Below, piece after piece: positions 23,155-35,990 of a stretch of DNA of 64,000 nucleotides. A model generated the notes under the pieces. The model searched no databases and was not told the DNA's origin. It saw only the letters and a list, made by a program, of their open reading frames with translations. The position numbers and the translations under genes were made by a program. How positions within the stretch are numbered: the first letter of the stretch is position 1; the number at the start of each line of letters is the position of its first letter. Source of the stretch: Labrenzia sp. DG1229 (GTDB taxonomy: Bacteria > Pseudomonadota > Alphaproteobacteria > Rhizobiales > Stappiaceae); assembly GCF_000521215.1 (NCBI RefSeq), contig NZ_KI928917.1, positions 310,659 to 374,658 of the forward strand. The letters are read 5' to 3'.

Positions 23155-26100
23155 GAGGGAAGGTTCTCCTCAATCGTAAAGCCTTGGACTTTGTCCAGTG
23201 TCGTCAGTTTGACGCCAACCAGCCGAAGGCTTTCATTTCCGTCGGTATTGTAGACTTCCACCGTGACACCATTGGAAGATCCACTCGCAGCAGACAGTTT
23301 CACAGTGACCTGATCGCTAACCGCTTTAAAGCTATACATGGCCTGGACACTCATGGGGAACGGCAATGCCTTCGAGCCGGCATGTTCAATCGATGTGTCT
23401 GACACTGTGAACGCCAGCAAGCGCCAGACCGCATCCAGAACGAAGGGATCGAAAACCATACCCGCCGATTCGGCGGCGTCATTCGACGAGCGTGTGAGCC
23501 TTGCCCAGAAATCAGCGTCGTCACGGCACACTCGGTCCACACGTGCCATCTCAGGTGACGGCGGACCGGAGTGAATAGAACAAACTTCTGCAAAACTTCG
23601 GAATGCGTCGGTGATTTCTGTTCCTGGAAGCGGTTGGTTACCGGCCAGGGTCTTCCCGGCGGACGCTGCCAAAGCTCCGGAAACACTGGATCCAAGATGG
23701 CACGGATTTGCGTCTTCTCCGTCAGCTTCCACCCTGAAAAGCAACCCCTCGGCATCGGACATCACCGAAATATTCAGATCGCGCGGCTTACCGTTTATGG
23801 CAACCGGTATGCCCCACAACAGGTGCCGCAATCCGTTGACTCGCGTTCCGGTCAACCGCTCCAAAACGCTGCGGGACAATTCAGGCAGCAACAGCCCTGT
23901 CATCAATCTTTGTTCGCCGCTTATATGCGTCGTCAGATAGGGCTCAGCGCCGCTCAACCGGATAGTCATCTGGCCGACTTCGCTCGCTATCGCCTGTTCG
24001 CCAAACCAGGACGGACCACCCGCCGAAGGCTCGGGAACTTCCGGGCTTTCGAGGTTGGCTGTGTCCGGTTTTGGCCAATATGCTGTTTTCCTGAACGGGT
24101 AGCCGGGCACTTTGATCCGCGCAGTTTTGGACTTGGGCCATCTCAAGTCAACGCCGTCGGCCCATAGCGCCAGAGCCTTATTCAACTGACGCACATCACC
24201 AGACCGGAGCCACTTCTCTCCCAGCGCCCGCACATCCTCATCCTGTTCGAAGACCGACGAACCAGTGTTGCCGTTTGACGTGAAGTGCATGCCCTCAAGC
24301 GGAACCCCGTTTGCTGCAGCTGCCAGTTTGCGCAGAAGATCCGTCCAGTCGTTGAAGACGAAGGCCAGCCGGTCGCAAAATCCGGACCGACTCGCCTGCA
24401 GGGTCGCGGCAAGACCGTCCAGATCGATGTTCTGCCGCGCCGTGACAAAGCGCTCAACCTCTGCCGCGTAGTCGATCAGACGATCTTTGTCTTTGGCAGA
24501 CAGGACGAAGGCACGGGGCTTCATCCCTCCAAAATCCTTGGTTCGTGCAACGTGTTCTTCAAGAACCAGATGCGCATTGGTGCCGCTGAAACCGAACGAA
24601 CTGACGGCGACACGCCGCGGTGCGCCAGTCTTGTCTTGCTGCCAGTCCTCCAGTGACTTGCTGACTGAAAAAGGTGTGTTGGAAAACGGGATATGGGGAT
24701 TTGGTGTGTCGATATTGATTGAAGGCGGGATCTGCCTGTTTTCCAGCGCCAGCATAGATTTCAAGGTGCCTGCAACCCCTGCGGAAGCAAGCAAATGACC
24801 GATGTTGGATTTTACCGAGCCGACCGGACAACTGTATCCTGCCGGAACCTTTTCAAACGCGTCGGTCAATCCTTCCACTTCGATGGGATCGCCCAAGGGC
24901 GTGCCTGTGCCGTGGCACTCCAAAAGTCCAATGCTCGCCGGATCTATGTCGAACCTTTCGTAGACCGATTTGATAAGGGCGGTCTGGGCTTTCGGATTTG
25001 GCGCCGTAATTCCGTTGGTGCGCCCGTCCTGATTGGTCCCCCAGCCGCGAACAATAGCTCTAATCGGATCGCCGTCCCGTTGCGCTTCCTCCAGACGCTT
25101 CAGCATGACGACACCCACCCCCTCTCCGGGGACAAAGCCGTTTGCGCGTTCGTCGAAGGAAAAACACCGTCCATCCGCCGACAGCATGCTCACCTTGGCC
25201 GTATCAATGAACATTTTCGGGCCAACAAGAACGCACGCCCCGCCTGCAATCGCCAGGTCGGAAGTGCCCGACAGCAAACTTTCGCATGCCTGGGCGATGG
25301 CGACCAGAGAACTGGAACATGCCGTGTCCACCGAGATCGAAGCTCCGCGCAGATCGAGCAGATAGGAAATCCGCGCGGCCAGGATCGACCCGGAATTTCC
25401 GAGAAGATTGTAGGTGTTCTCCTCCTCGATAAGGTCCTGGTATCCGCTCGGACCGGACGCCACATAAACGCCGCACCGGCTGCCGGAAAGTTGTGCCGGA
25501 TCTATCGCGGCGTCCTCAATGGCGTGCCAAGCCGTCTCCAGGAACAGCCGTTGCTGCGGGTCCGTAAACTCTGCTTCCAATGGCGTGATATTGAAGAACT
25601 CGGCGTCGAAACGGTCAACTCCTTCAAGGGAACCCATCCACTTGCAATAGGTTTTTCCCGGAGCCTGAGGATCAGGGTCATAGTACCGGTCGATATCCCA
25701 TCGTGTGGAAGGAATTTCGTCGATACAGTCCCGGCCAGACGCAATGTTTTGCCAGAATGTCTCGAGGTTTCCAGCCTTTGGAAACTTGCCGGATGCGCCG
25801 ATGATAGCGATTGCTCCGCTGCTGGTACTTGGCCCAGTCTTTGCTATATGCAACGTGGCCGAAGCCGGGCCGGATTTATCCGGCGGAGGCTCTACGGGCC
25901 CTCCCGGATCATGCTCTTCAAGTTCCACGACCGGATTTGCCGCCGCCGGGAGCGTCCCGGCAATATGTGAGACGAGCGCGCCTGCGGTTGGATGCGCATA
26001 AACAGCCGTTGCGGGGAGACGGATATCATACTGCTCATTGAGTTTTCGGATCCATGTCACGGCAAGGATCGAGTCCAGCCCGAGATCCAGGAAGGCGGAC

Positions 26101-29100
26101 TGATCGGAAATCTCTCCTGGATCGATCATCAGATCCTGTGCGAGCGAAGTAATGATATCTGACCGCAGATCTAGATCGACGGCACTTGCTTCCTTCGTGT
26201 CTTCCACGGACTTGGCAGCAGCCGGTTGCTGAGCGGTTTCGGTCTCCTCACCCGGTTCATCTGTGTTACCAGAGCCAATCACCTCTGCAACATGACTGGT
26301 CAGAGCCTGAACCGTCGGATATGCATAAACGGCCGTCGCAGGTAGGGCGATGTCGAACTGCCTGTTGAGATTGCGGATCCAGGTAACGGCCAGAATTGAA
26401 TCCAGTCCAAGATCCAGGAAAGTGTCTTGCGGCCGGATGTCAGATGCGTCAATCATCAGGTCATTCGCCAATGACGTGATCAGATCCGCTTTCAGCGCCG
26501 ACCGGTCAAGATCAGGCACTCTTTCAGGTTCACTCTCTTTGGAACCTAAAGTTTCAGAAGAAAACTTGGCTGCGATCCGCTGTTTGACGTCCTGATTGCC
26601 GACGAAAGTCTTCTCGTGCATGGCAAGTTCGCACTCAAGAACCTTTTCCAGCGCAAAGCGGACACCTTCGGCATGCCCTGTTTTCACGGCAATCAGCCGT
26701 TCAACGGGTTCCCTGGCCAGCGCATGGGCTTCGTCCAGGGCAAAACCAAGCACATCGCGCGCCGGATGACTTGTTGCACGCTCTGTTCTGTCTGACAGGT
26801 CTTTGCCCCGGTACTGCCGCGCCGAAAACAGGATTTCCCGTCCAAGTTCATCACCTAGTCTTTTGGGGAAGATCAGTGTTGCCCCGGCTCCAGGCGTAAA
26901 ACCCAGCAGCAGATAGTTGCTTTGGTAGATCGCCTCGTCGGCCATGATCGTGCGATCGCAATACATGCCGAGAGACCAGCCGGCTCCGATCGCATGCCCT
27001 TGCATAGCCGCAATGACAGGAAGGCGACACTCCAATGGCAGGGAATAGATCTTCCGGTCTGTAAACCGGCTACCACCTTGCTGAAGATCGTCGAGCCCTT
27101 CCCGGGTACCACCACATGCGAAATAGGTGTCGTGCCCAGTCAGCACCACCACCTTGGCCTCCGGCAGCAAAGCGACGGTTCCGAAGGCCTCTTCTAGTCC
27201 GTCCATGAAATCGGGTGTGAACATGTTGCGGCCGGACCGCTCCAGCATGGTTATGAGAGCCACCCCATCCTCAAAGAGCTCAAGGCGCATCACATCCGTC
27301 TTCAAGGTGACCGGTCTTGAAGACGGATGTCGCTTCCTGTCCTCGGGGGCAGGCACCGCATTCATGGGGAACAGCGCAGCTGTGTTGTCACCAAGAAGCT
27401 GCGGCAAATCGCGGCGCATGTGCTGCTTCAAGAGAACCAGGGACTTCCGCGGTCCTTGTGCGATATCTTTCGCCAGCGCAAAGGCCGTGTCATACTCCTG
27501 CCCGGCGTCCACCCGAAGTGCACCACGCCGTTCTTCCCTACCGAGTGTGACAGACCGTCTTGCGACAATGAAATCGGCTACAGCAAGAAGTGCGCTCGCG
27601 CGGTCAGGCGTATTGCCACCGGCACACACCACAACTGGTACAGGGCACTCCAGCAAGACTGCCGATTCCAACTCCGCTGGCCATTCCCCTGACGTGCCCC
27701 AATCTTCCGCCAGGACGACTACAATCGCGCGCATGGTTTCGTCCACGCCCGATTTTTCAAGCGCCTGGGCGAACAAATCAGCTTGTTGAGGCCCCCAGAT
27801 GCCCGAAAGGGTCAGAACATGAACGCCCTCTGTAGTCGCATCTGAAAGGACTTCGCCAGCCATCGCTTCCGTTTCAGAAGTGGCCGCAAGGGGCGCGAGA
27901 AGGACTTTTCCGGATCGGGCGACGGCGGTACCGCGCGAGACCGCAACTTCGGCAGCCGGCTCCGCCAAGGTTATCTTTGGTTTTGAAACCGCCGCCCGGA
28001 CAGGCTCGCCGCGCTTTGCAGACGGCGCCGACTGGGTTGCAGGATCGTCACCGGGCGTGTTGCGGTCCGCCGCTGCTCGCCTGCCAGCCACCCAGTAGCT
28101 CTTGTCGGCAAACGGATAGGTAGGCAGCGGCACCCGAAGCCGTGGACGCTGGAAGACTGATCCGGTGTCAATAGAGGCGCCTGCCAGGAATTTCCGTCCA
28201 AGGGCCCTCAAGTTGGCGCTCCTTGTATTGCCGGCCGCTTCCGTCAGCCTTGCAGGTAACTGCGGCCCGCCATTGACAGTAACAGGGCATTCTCCGGTTT
28301 CCACTCCGCTGTCCGCGCGCCCCCGCAGCCATGTTCTCAAGGCGTGAGAGACGTCGTCCAGGCCACTTGCGACAAGTGTCAGCCGGTGCGCCATTGACCG
28401 TCTGCCAACCATCAACGTGAATGACACATCTTCGGCGAGGAGCTCATGAGGTTTCTCGAGATGGATGACCAGGTTTTCAGCCTGTGCCCTCAGTTGATCT
28501 TGGGTACGGGCAGAAAGCACAAACAGCAGATCACCGGCGGGTTCGGGTTCTTCCTTCCTGTCCGGCGCGTCCTCAATGACCGCGTGGGCATTGGTGCCGC
28601 TGAAACCAAACGAACTGATCGCCGCCCTGCGTTTCTTGCCCCCACCCTTTGGCCACGCCACCGGTTGCGTATTGACCGCAAATTGGCTGGAAGGGAAATC
28701 GATGGCCGGGTTACCTGTGCCGAAATGGATGCTCGGGGGAATAGTCTGTTCGCGCAAGCTCAAGAGCACCTTGGCAAGGCCTGCGATTCCCGCCGCAGTG
28801 GTCGCATGCCCAATGTTCGACTTCACCGCTCCAAGATAGACTTTACGCCGATTGTTTTTGCCAAATGCCCGGGTGAGAGCTGCATGCTCTATCGGGTCTC
28901 CCAGAACGGTTCCCGTGCCATGAGCCTCGACATAGTCGATGGTGCCCGGTTCGATGGCATTTTCCTCGTAGACCTGCCGGATCAACCGCTCCTGAGACGA
29001 TGCGCTCGGCGCCGTGATGCCATTGGTAGTGCCATCCTGATTGGTTCCTGATGCGGCCACCACACCGAGGATCGTATCTCCATCTTTCAGCGCATCCTTG

Positions 29101-32100
29101 AGTGGCCGCAGGAGAACAGCTCCGACGGCTTCTCCCGGAACGATACCGTCGGCGCTTGCACCGAAGGCGGCGCAGCGGCCGGTCGATGACAACATCCGTG
29201 CCGCATTCGCATAGCAGAAAAAGCGCGGTGAACACTGAACGAAAACGCCGCCTGCCAGCGCCAGGTCGCATTCCCCGTTTCGAAGGCTCTGACAAGCCAA
29301 ATGCAGTGCCACGAGGGAACTTGAGCAAGCTGTATCAATGGCGACTGCGGGTCCTTTCAGATCAAGCCAATAGGAAATACGTGCCGGGATCAGCGACGTC
29401 GTGTTCCCCCAGAACGCCTGGCCCGGCGGCTGCTCATCAAAAAGTTCCTGATAATCCCCATGCGCGCAGCCCACGAACACGCCACAGCGTCGACCGATGA
29501 TATCCTCGCCTGCATGTCCGGCGCTCTCCAGCGTATTCCACGCCTCTTCTAGGAAGAGCCGTTGCTGTGGATCCATATAGGTCGCTTCAATGCCGGAAAT
29601 CCCGAAGAATACCGGATCAAAGCCATCGATACGATCCAGGAAGCTGCCATGCCGGCCATGGTTCCCCGGTTCGGCATCCCGGTAAAACGGCGGCAGATCG
29701 AAGCGCCTCACCGGCTCAACCAGGTCTTCAGCTGCAATCAGATGGTCCCAAAGATCGTCCATCGTCGGTGATTTTGCGAACCGGCCGCTCGCGCCAACGA
29801 TCGCTATCGGCTCGCCGGACGCCTGTAGCGCACTGGCCGTGATCTTGGTATCGGCTGACGGTTGCGCAGCGAAGGCGGCAAGTGCGTCGCGGGATTCGAA
29901 GGCAGCCCTTTCACTTGTTTCCGAAATCTCAGGGTAGCTGCTGAGCAAATGCGCCAGCAATTTGGCAGCATTTGTAAAATCGAAGAGAACGGTCTGATCG
30001 ATCTCAATGCCAAATGTCCTGCGCAAACGGTGAACGAACTCGGCACCCAATATCGAGTCCAGACCGTAATCGGCAAAACTGCGCTCAATTTCAATGGCCG
30101 CAGGCACGATGTTGAGCGTTTCACCCAGCGCCGCCAACAAGTGGTCGCGAACAGTCACTTCCGTCTCACCAGACGCTTCGGAAGGGAGTGGCAGTCCAGA
30201 AACAACAAGCAGCTGTTGATCTGCTTTGGCAACGACAATCTGTTGCCCCAACTCCTGTTCCCGGGCAGAAGAACAACAGACCCACTCAAACCTGTTTGCC
30301 TCAAGCGCCTCTCGCCAGCTATCTGCCGACAGCGAGGGCGATCCCGGAATACGCCGGTCTCCATCGACAAAACGCCACCAGCCGTCCAGCAAACCAAAAG
30401 TCACATGCGTGAAGACGGTGAGTCTGCTGGTTTCATTTAAGAGCAGGAGACCGCCTGGACTTAACGTTTCGCGCACCCTTGCCAGTGTGCTGGAAACATC
30501 TGCTGTTGCATGTAGCACATTCGCAGCAATTACAATGTCATAGCACCCGGGTTCGATACCCTGTTCCGACAGCGGTTTTTCAATGTTCAGCAGCATCGGA
30601 CGCAAACCGGCAACACGGTCTGCATAATTCCGTTCGGCGTGAATCAAAAATGCCCGTGACACATCCGAATATCCATATTCGGCAATCCTGTCCCCATAAG
30701 GGGCCAAAGCTTCAAACACGTGTTCGCTCGTACCGCCGGTCCCTGCTCCGATCTCCAGAATTCGAAATTTGTGCCCTGGAGTCTTGTCTGCCGCCACAAT
30801 TTTCCCGGCGGTTTCCGCGACCGTTTGACTGAAGCGCGCAGCCACCTGGTTCTCCTTGTAGACCGCTTCTACAAGAGATTGACGCCCATCTGGAAAAAGA
30901 ACATCGGTGGCTTTTCTTCTACCGGTCAGGATGTCCGGCAACGACCGCAAGGCCGTTTCTGCCAATTCAAATTGTGCCCGCGACTTGCCAGCCTGCTTGG
31001 CTCTTTCCCAAGCGGCCCAGGCTTGAGATTCATCGCATTCGCCAGACCTGATTAAAATCAGGGACCGCGCCGCGCCAAGCCATTTCTTGAACGGCAGCGT
31101 CACCTCTTCGTCTCGAATGTTTTTCAGAACCGCCGCCAGGACGTGGGAGACCGCAGCTTCCAGATGCTGCTGGTGTTCAAGCAGCGCAATATCGCCTCGC
31201 TTTTCCTCAACGCTCTGACGAATGTCCGCGACATCGCATGGGGTGGTGTGAGGCACCGCGCTGTCCAGTCCGGTGACACTTCCGGGGAGCCAGTATCTGT
31301 TTTTTGCAAAAGGATAGGTTGGCAGAGAAACAATGTTCCCGGAACGATGTCCTGGCAACTGTTCCCAATCCACATTCACGCCTTCGACCCAAAGGCGGGC
31401 AACTGTTTCCAGATGGCCGGTTTCCCAGGCTCTCTCTACGACATCCCCGATTACTTGATCAGCCACCAGCTCGCCAAGCGCACCTTGCTTCGAATTCTGA
31501 AAATTCTGAGCAAGCAGGATGCCGGGCTCTTCATCTTTCAGCCAGGCATCAAGCGCGTTCCGCAGTTCATCCGCACTACCCGTCACAAGGGCGAGCCTGC
31601 AGTCCATCGCCTCACGGCCGATCTGGAGCGTATAGGCGATATCGGCAAGGTTGGGAGCAGTCCGGGTCAATCTCCGGTCAACAGAATTCGAAGCAATTAG
31701 CTCAAGCAGACCATTGATCGAACGGGACATATCCAGATCCGCAGGCGTTGGGCGGCGGCCAAAGGTCCTTTCACACCAGTTTTGCAGAGCAGGAATATGT
31801 GATGCTTCCAGTCCAAGCGCATCGAAATCCTCCTCAGGGTCAATCTGTGCCGGATCGATTGCCAGGATACGGCCGAGTTCAGCTTGAACTTCTTCAGGTG
31901 ACACCGTTTCACTGAAGGTCTTCCCGTTCGGCAAAGGAGGCTTCTTCAAAAGTCCGAGCAGCCGCTTCGCATACTCTCTCAGCCTGCCGGAGCCCTGCGC
32001 TGACATCACAATCAGTTGCGGTGCGTCAGCGACATCCCCACTCGAAGAAGGGCCATTCTGGTCTACCCATTCTTCCAAAATCACATGAGCATTCGCGCCG

Positions 32101-35100
32101 CCCGCGCCAAAGGAAGATACCCCGGCCCTTCTCGGTGACCGGGACGACCAAGTTGCTGCCTCCCTTTGTATTACAAATGGTGTTTCCTCCAGATCGATAT
32201 TCGGGTTGATCTGCTCCGCATGCAGACTGGGAACGAGCACCCGGTTCTTCATTTGCAGAACCACCTTGGTCAACCCGGCGATACCAGCAGCGGCTTCCAG
32301 GTGTCCTATAGAGGATTTCACCGATCCCAGCGCACACCAACCGGCATGGTCCGTTTCAATGCCAAATGCCTGCGTCAATCCATCGATTTCAATTGGATCG
32401 CCAAGCTCCGTGCCGGTCCCGTGCGCCTCGATGTAACTGATGTCGCCCGCCTTGAGCCCGGATCGATCGAGGGCGGCGTCTATCACATCCCGCTGCGCAT
32501 CCGGGCTGGGAACAGTGTATCCGTTTGTGCGGCCGCCATGGTTTACGGCACTGCCCCGAACGACCGCGTGAATTCTGTCTCCATCGGCTATGGCCCGGGA
32601 CAATGGTTTCAACAGAACGCATCCGGCTCCCTCACCGGGAACAAACCCGTCGCCGCCTGCGCCAAAACTCCGGCACCGGCCTGTCGGGCTTAACATTCGA
32701 GCCGCGCTTAGCTCAGCATAATTCGATGGATGCAGATAAAGATTGACGCCACCGGCCAGTGCCAGGGCGCAACTCCCGCTTCTCAGCTGCCCGCAAGCCT
32801 CATGGATTGCAGAGAGCGAAGACGAGCACATCGTGTCGACAGGCAGACTTGGGCCGGAGAGGTCCAGGATGTGCGATACCCGGTTGGCGAGGCTTGCAAA
32901 GGATGTCGATGGCCGCACCATCGCCCCGTGCTCGGACCGGAATGGCCCATAAAGCGCGAACCCGGTCTTGGTCACGCCTGCAAAAACACCAACGCGTGCA
33001 CCACCGTGATCCGTACCGGCTATTTCCTTCAATCGATCTCTCGTATAGCCACCATCTTCGATAGCCTGCCAGGCGGTCATCAGAAACAGCCGTTCCTGCG
33101 GATCCATGCCTGCGGCCTCCCGCGGAGACAGACCGAAGAACAACGGGTCGAAATCGGCGAAACCGTCCAGAAACGCACCCCACTTGCAGTAGCTTTTGCC
33201 CTGCGCCACGGCCTTGTCGGGATCGGGGTCGAAGACCTCCTCCAACGCCCAGCGGTCATCGGGGAATGCACCGACAGCGTCATGGCCTGCAAGCAAGTTT
33301 TGCCAAAATTCTTCCAGATCGGCTGCATCGGGATAGGTTCCGCTCATGCCGATGATGGCAATCGGTTCATCACTGCCGAGGCTTGATGACGGTATCCCGG
33401 GGGCGGGCACAACGCGGGCGGGTCGGCTTAAAGGCTGTTCAGTTCCGCCCGTTTCCCCCGTCCATACTCCACATGCTACAGGTTGGGTTTCAACGAGGAA
33501 CGTACTTACCTCTTGCAACGTCCGGTAGCGGAAGAACAGGGTTTTGGGCAGTTTTTCAAATACGTCATCCAACCGGCCGTTGAGCCTGGTAACCATCAGC
33601 GAGTCGATGCCGTAGTCTTCCAAGGGGGTTTGCGGATTGATCGCGCTTGCACCAAGACCGCTGATCTCGGCGAACAAAGCGCCGAGTTTCCGGACCACTT
33701 TGTCTTTAAACTGACCTGAAGCGCTCGCGGGACCTGCATCATCGTGTACAGGCGCGGCCCTATCCCGCACCGTTGCTCTTTCACCGGCGGCAAAAAACGC
33801 CCGAATTCGTGCCTCGTTTCCACCAACCACGGCTACTTGAGCGGCGTCAGACACAATGGCTTTTTCCAGCGCGGCCAAACCGGCTTGTGTCTCCAGGGGA
33901 CGCTGCCCCATCCGGCGGTAAAGAGCGTCTTTCACCGTGTCATCAGCGGACATGCCACCATCCGCCCAAAGGGGCCAGTCGACGGCAGTAATCCTGTTTC
34001 CGGATCGTGTTGCGAGAACGTCCAGAAAGCCATTTGCTGCAGAATAGCAAGCTTGCCCGGCATTTCCGAACGGCCCGGCAAGCGATGAAAACAAGACGAA
34101 CGCGTCGAGCGATGTATCTGAACAAGCGTCCGCAAGCGCCAGCGCACCCTGCACCTTCGGAGACAAAACACTTTTCAAGTGCCTGCTGGACTTTGTGGCA
34201 ATGTATCCGTCGTGCAAAACCCCGGCACAATGGAAGACCCCATTGAGTTTACCGTGCACCTCGATGACATGGGCAGCAAGGTCATGGACAGCCTTCGGGT
34301 CGCAGACGTCAACCTGACGGTAGGCCGTGACAGCACCCTTTTCGCGCAACCCGGACAAGACGTTTTTCCGGTCTGCATCAAGCGGGCTGCTGCCGGTCAG
34401 AACAATCACGGCGTTCTTGACGGTCACGGCGATATGTCCGGCCAACAGCCGCCCCAGACCACCCATCCCGCCCGTGATCAGATAAACACCCCCGGTGCGC
34501 CATGGAGTTTCGACTGTTCGCTCCGCCAGCTCCTGCCAACACCAAACCTGACGTTGTCCGCCAACGTAGCGCATGTGCCCGCTGTGCAAATCGCCAGCTG
34601 CATCCTTCAGCCAGACCAGGGTCTGCTCGGACGGAGCGGCAACCGGGATCTCAACGACTTGACCGCAAATACGCGGATCTTCCTCGTGAGCCGTTTGCAG
34701 CATGCCGGTCAGGCCGCTGAAAAGAGCATCTTCTCCCTCAAGTGGAACGGCAAGTTGGACAAGGACCTCTTCCTTGCCGCCGGACGTCATTTCCCGCCGC
34801 AGGACTTCCAGGAGTTGTTCAGCCGCATCGGTGTATCTGTCGGAGATGGTCCCGCTGGTGAGAAACAGGTTGTGGCTCGTTAAGGCGCGGTCGGCCGGAA
34901 CATGAACACCGCAACCGACGGCAACATGCCGTCCCGAGAAAGGTGTCGAGGCTGTCGCGTCGGCTTCTGTCCACTTCGCTGAAAAGAGCATCTTCTCGCG
35001 ATCACTTTCAGCAGGCCTTGCAGCGGGCAGCCAATAGCGGGTTTCGCCAAACTTGTGCGCAACCAAAGGGCCCCGTGTCCGGTGCTGTTCAGTATCGACG

Positions 35101-35989
35101 CATTCCAGCACAACATGTGCGTTCGCCCCCCCAAACCCGAAACTGCTGACACCAGCCCGTCTTGGGTGGGTATCATTGCCTCGTTTCCAGGGTTCCCGCC
35201 TTGTCAAAATCCTGAAAGGACTGCCCTCCAGATCGATGTGCGGACTGCGTGGTTCGCTGTGTAATGTGGGTGGGAGTTCGTTCCGGCGCATGGCCATCAG
35301 CACCTTGATGACACCTGCGATTCCGGCCGCAGCCTCCAGGTGACCGATCGCCGATTTCACGGTTCCAAGGCCAATCCAGGGAGTGGCAATTGGCTCAGCG
35401 CCCAACAATTCGGAATAGGCCCGGCGCAAGCCGTTGATTTCAACAGGATCTCCCAGTTCGGTCCCTGTGCCATGCGCCTCAATGTGGCTGACGGACCGCG
35501 GATCAATATCTTGCATTGCCTCGATGATCAGCCGCGCCTGTGCTTTGGCGTTCGGAGCTGTCAAGGCTCCCGAGCGGCCGCCGTGGTTTTCAGCCCCCCC
35601 GGCGATCACACCGTGGATGCGATCACCGTCGCGTTCTGCGTCGGCCAACCTTTTCAGCAAAAGGGCAGCCACACCCTCGCCTCTCGCATAACCGTCTGCG
35701 GCCTGTCCAAAGGTGTGGCAACGACCGGCGGGTGACAGCATTCCTGCCTGATACGGACCTTCAAAGCCGTCCAGCGCCAGACACAAATTGACGCCACCGA
35801 CAATGGCGGCCGAACATTTGCCATTTAACAGAGTGTCTCGAGCCCGCAACATTGCAACGAGTGAGCTGGAACAAGCTGTATCAATCGCCTGGCTCGGCCC
35901 GTGAATATCGAACTGATGCGAAAGACGGTTCGCAGCCATCGCGAGGGAATTGCCAGTGGCAACATAGCCATCGGACGGGAGGCCCCCGA
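23151..35989 (-). CDS. Megasynthase A, 3' part: KS3-KR-ACP, KS4-cMT-ACP, KS5-ECH-ACP-ACP, KS6-DH*
   Basis: About 4280 residues, numbered from a nominal start at 35996. KS3 remainder (TACSSS, Cys42). KR 340-740 (TGGMGGLG). ACP 760-840 (Ser799). KS4 877-1310 (TMCSSS, Cys1057). ACP-like insert 1364-1436 without the attachment Ser (GLEASHI). C-methyltransferase 1580-1930 (ILEIGAGTGGTSE). ACP 1945-2022 (Ser1981). KS5 2062-2477 (Cys2224). Degenerate crotonase 2722-2865, then active-looking ECH 2900-3145 (CGGTREG; HAIGAGWSLG; LGFTPGAGAT), which resembles PksI-type decarboxylases. Tandem ACPs 3160-3240 and 3275-3348, both GLDSILAVTW, with the Trp six residues after Ser that marks beta-branching ACPs. 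KS6 3393-3814 (Cys3560; ECHGTGT). C-terminal DH-like domain 4005-4275 with an imperfect first motif. It ends ATGA-overlapped with the monooxygenase; the cognate ACP of KS6 is on megasynthase B. Confidence 0.9.
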
Positions 35990-35990
35990 A
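35989..35990 (-). other. Single-base frameshift in megasynthase A (KS3)
   Basis: The coding strand reads CTT TGG CGT TCG GGG GCC. The KS frame before it gives L-W-R and the frame after it gives F-G-G-L-P-S-D-G-Y-V-A-T-G. One missing T (CGT TTC to CGTTC, a run of three T reduced to two) explains both. With the T restored, the gene 43828-23151 is 20679 nt, exactly 6892 codons plus stop. Confidence 0.85.
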
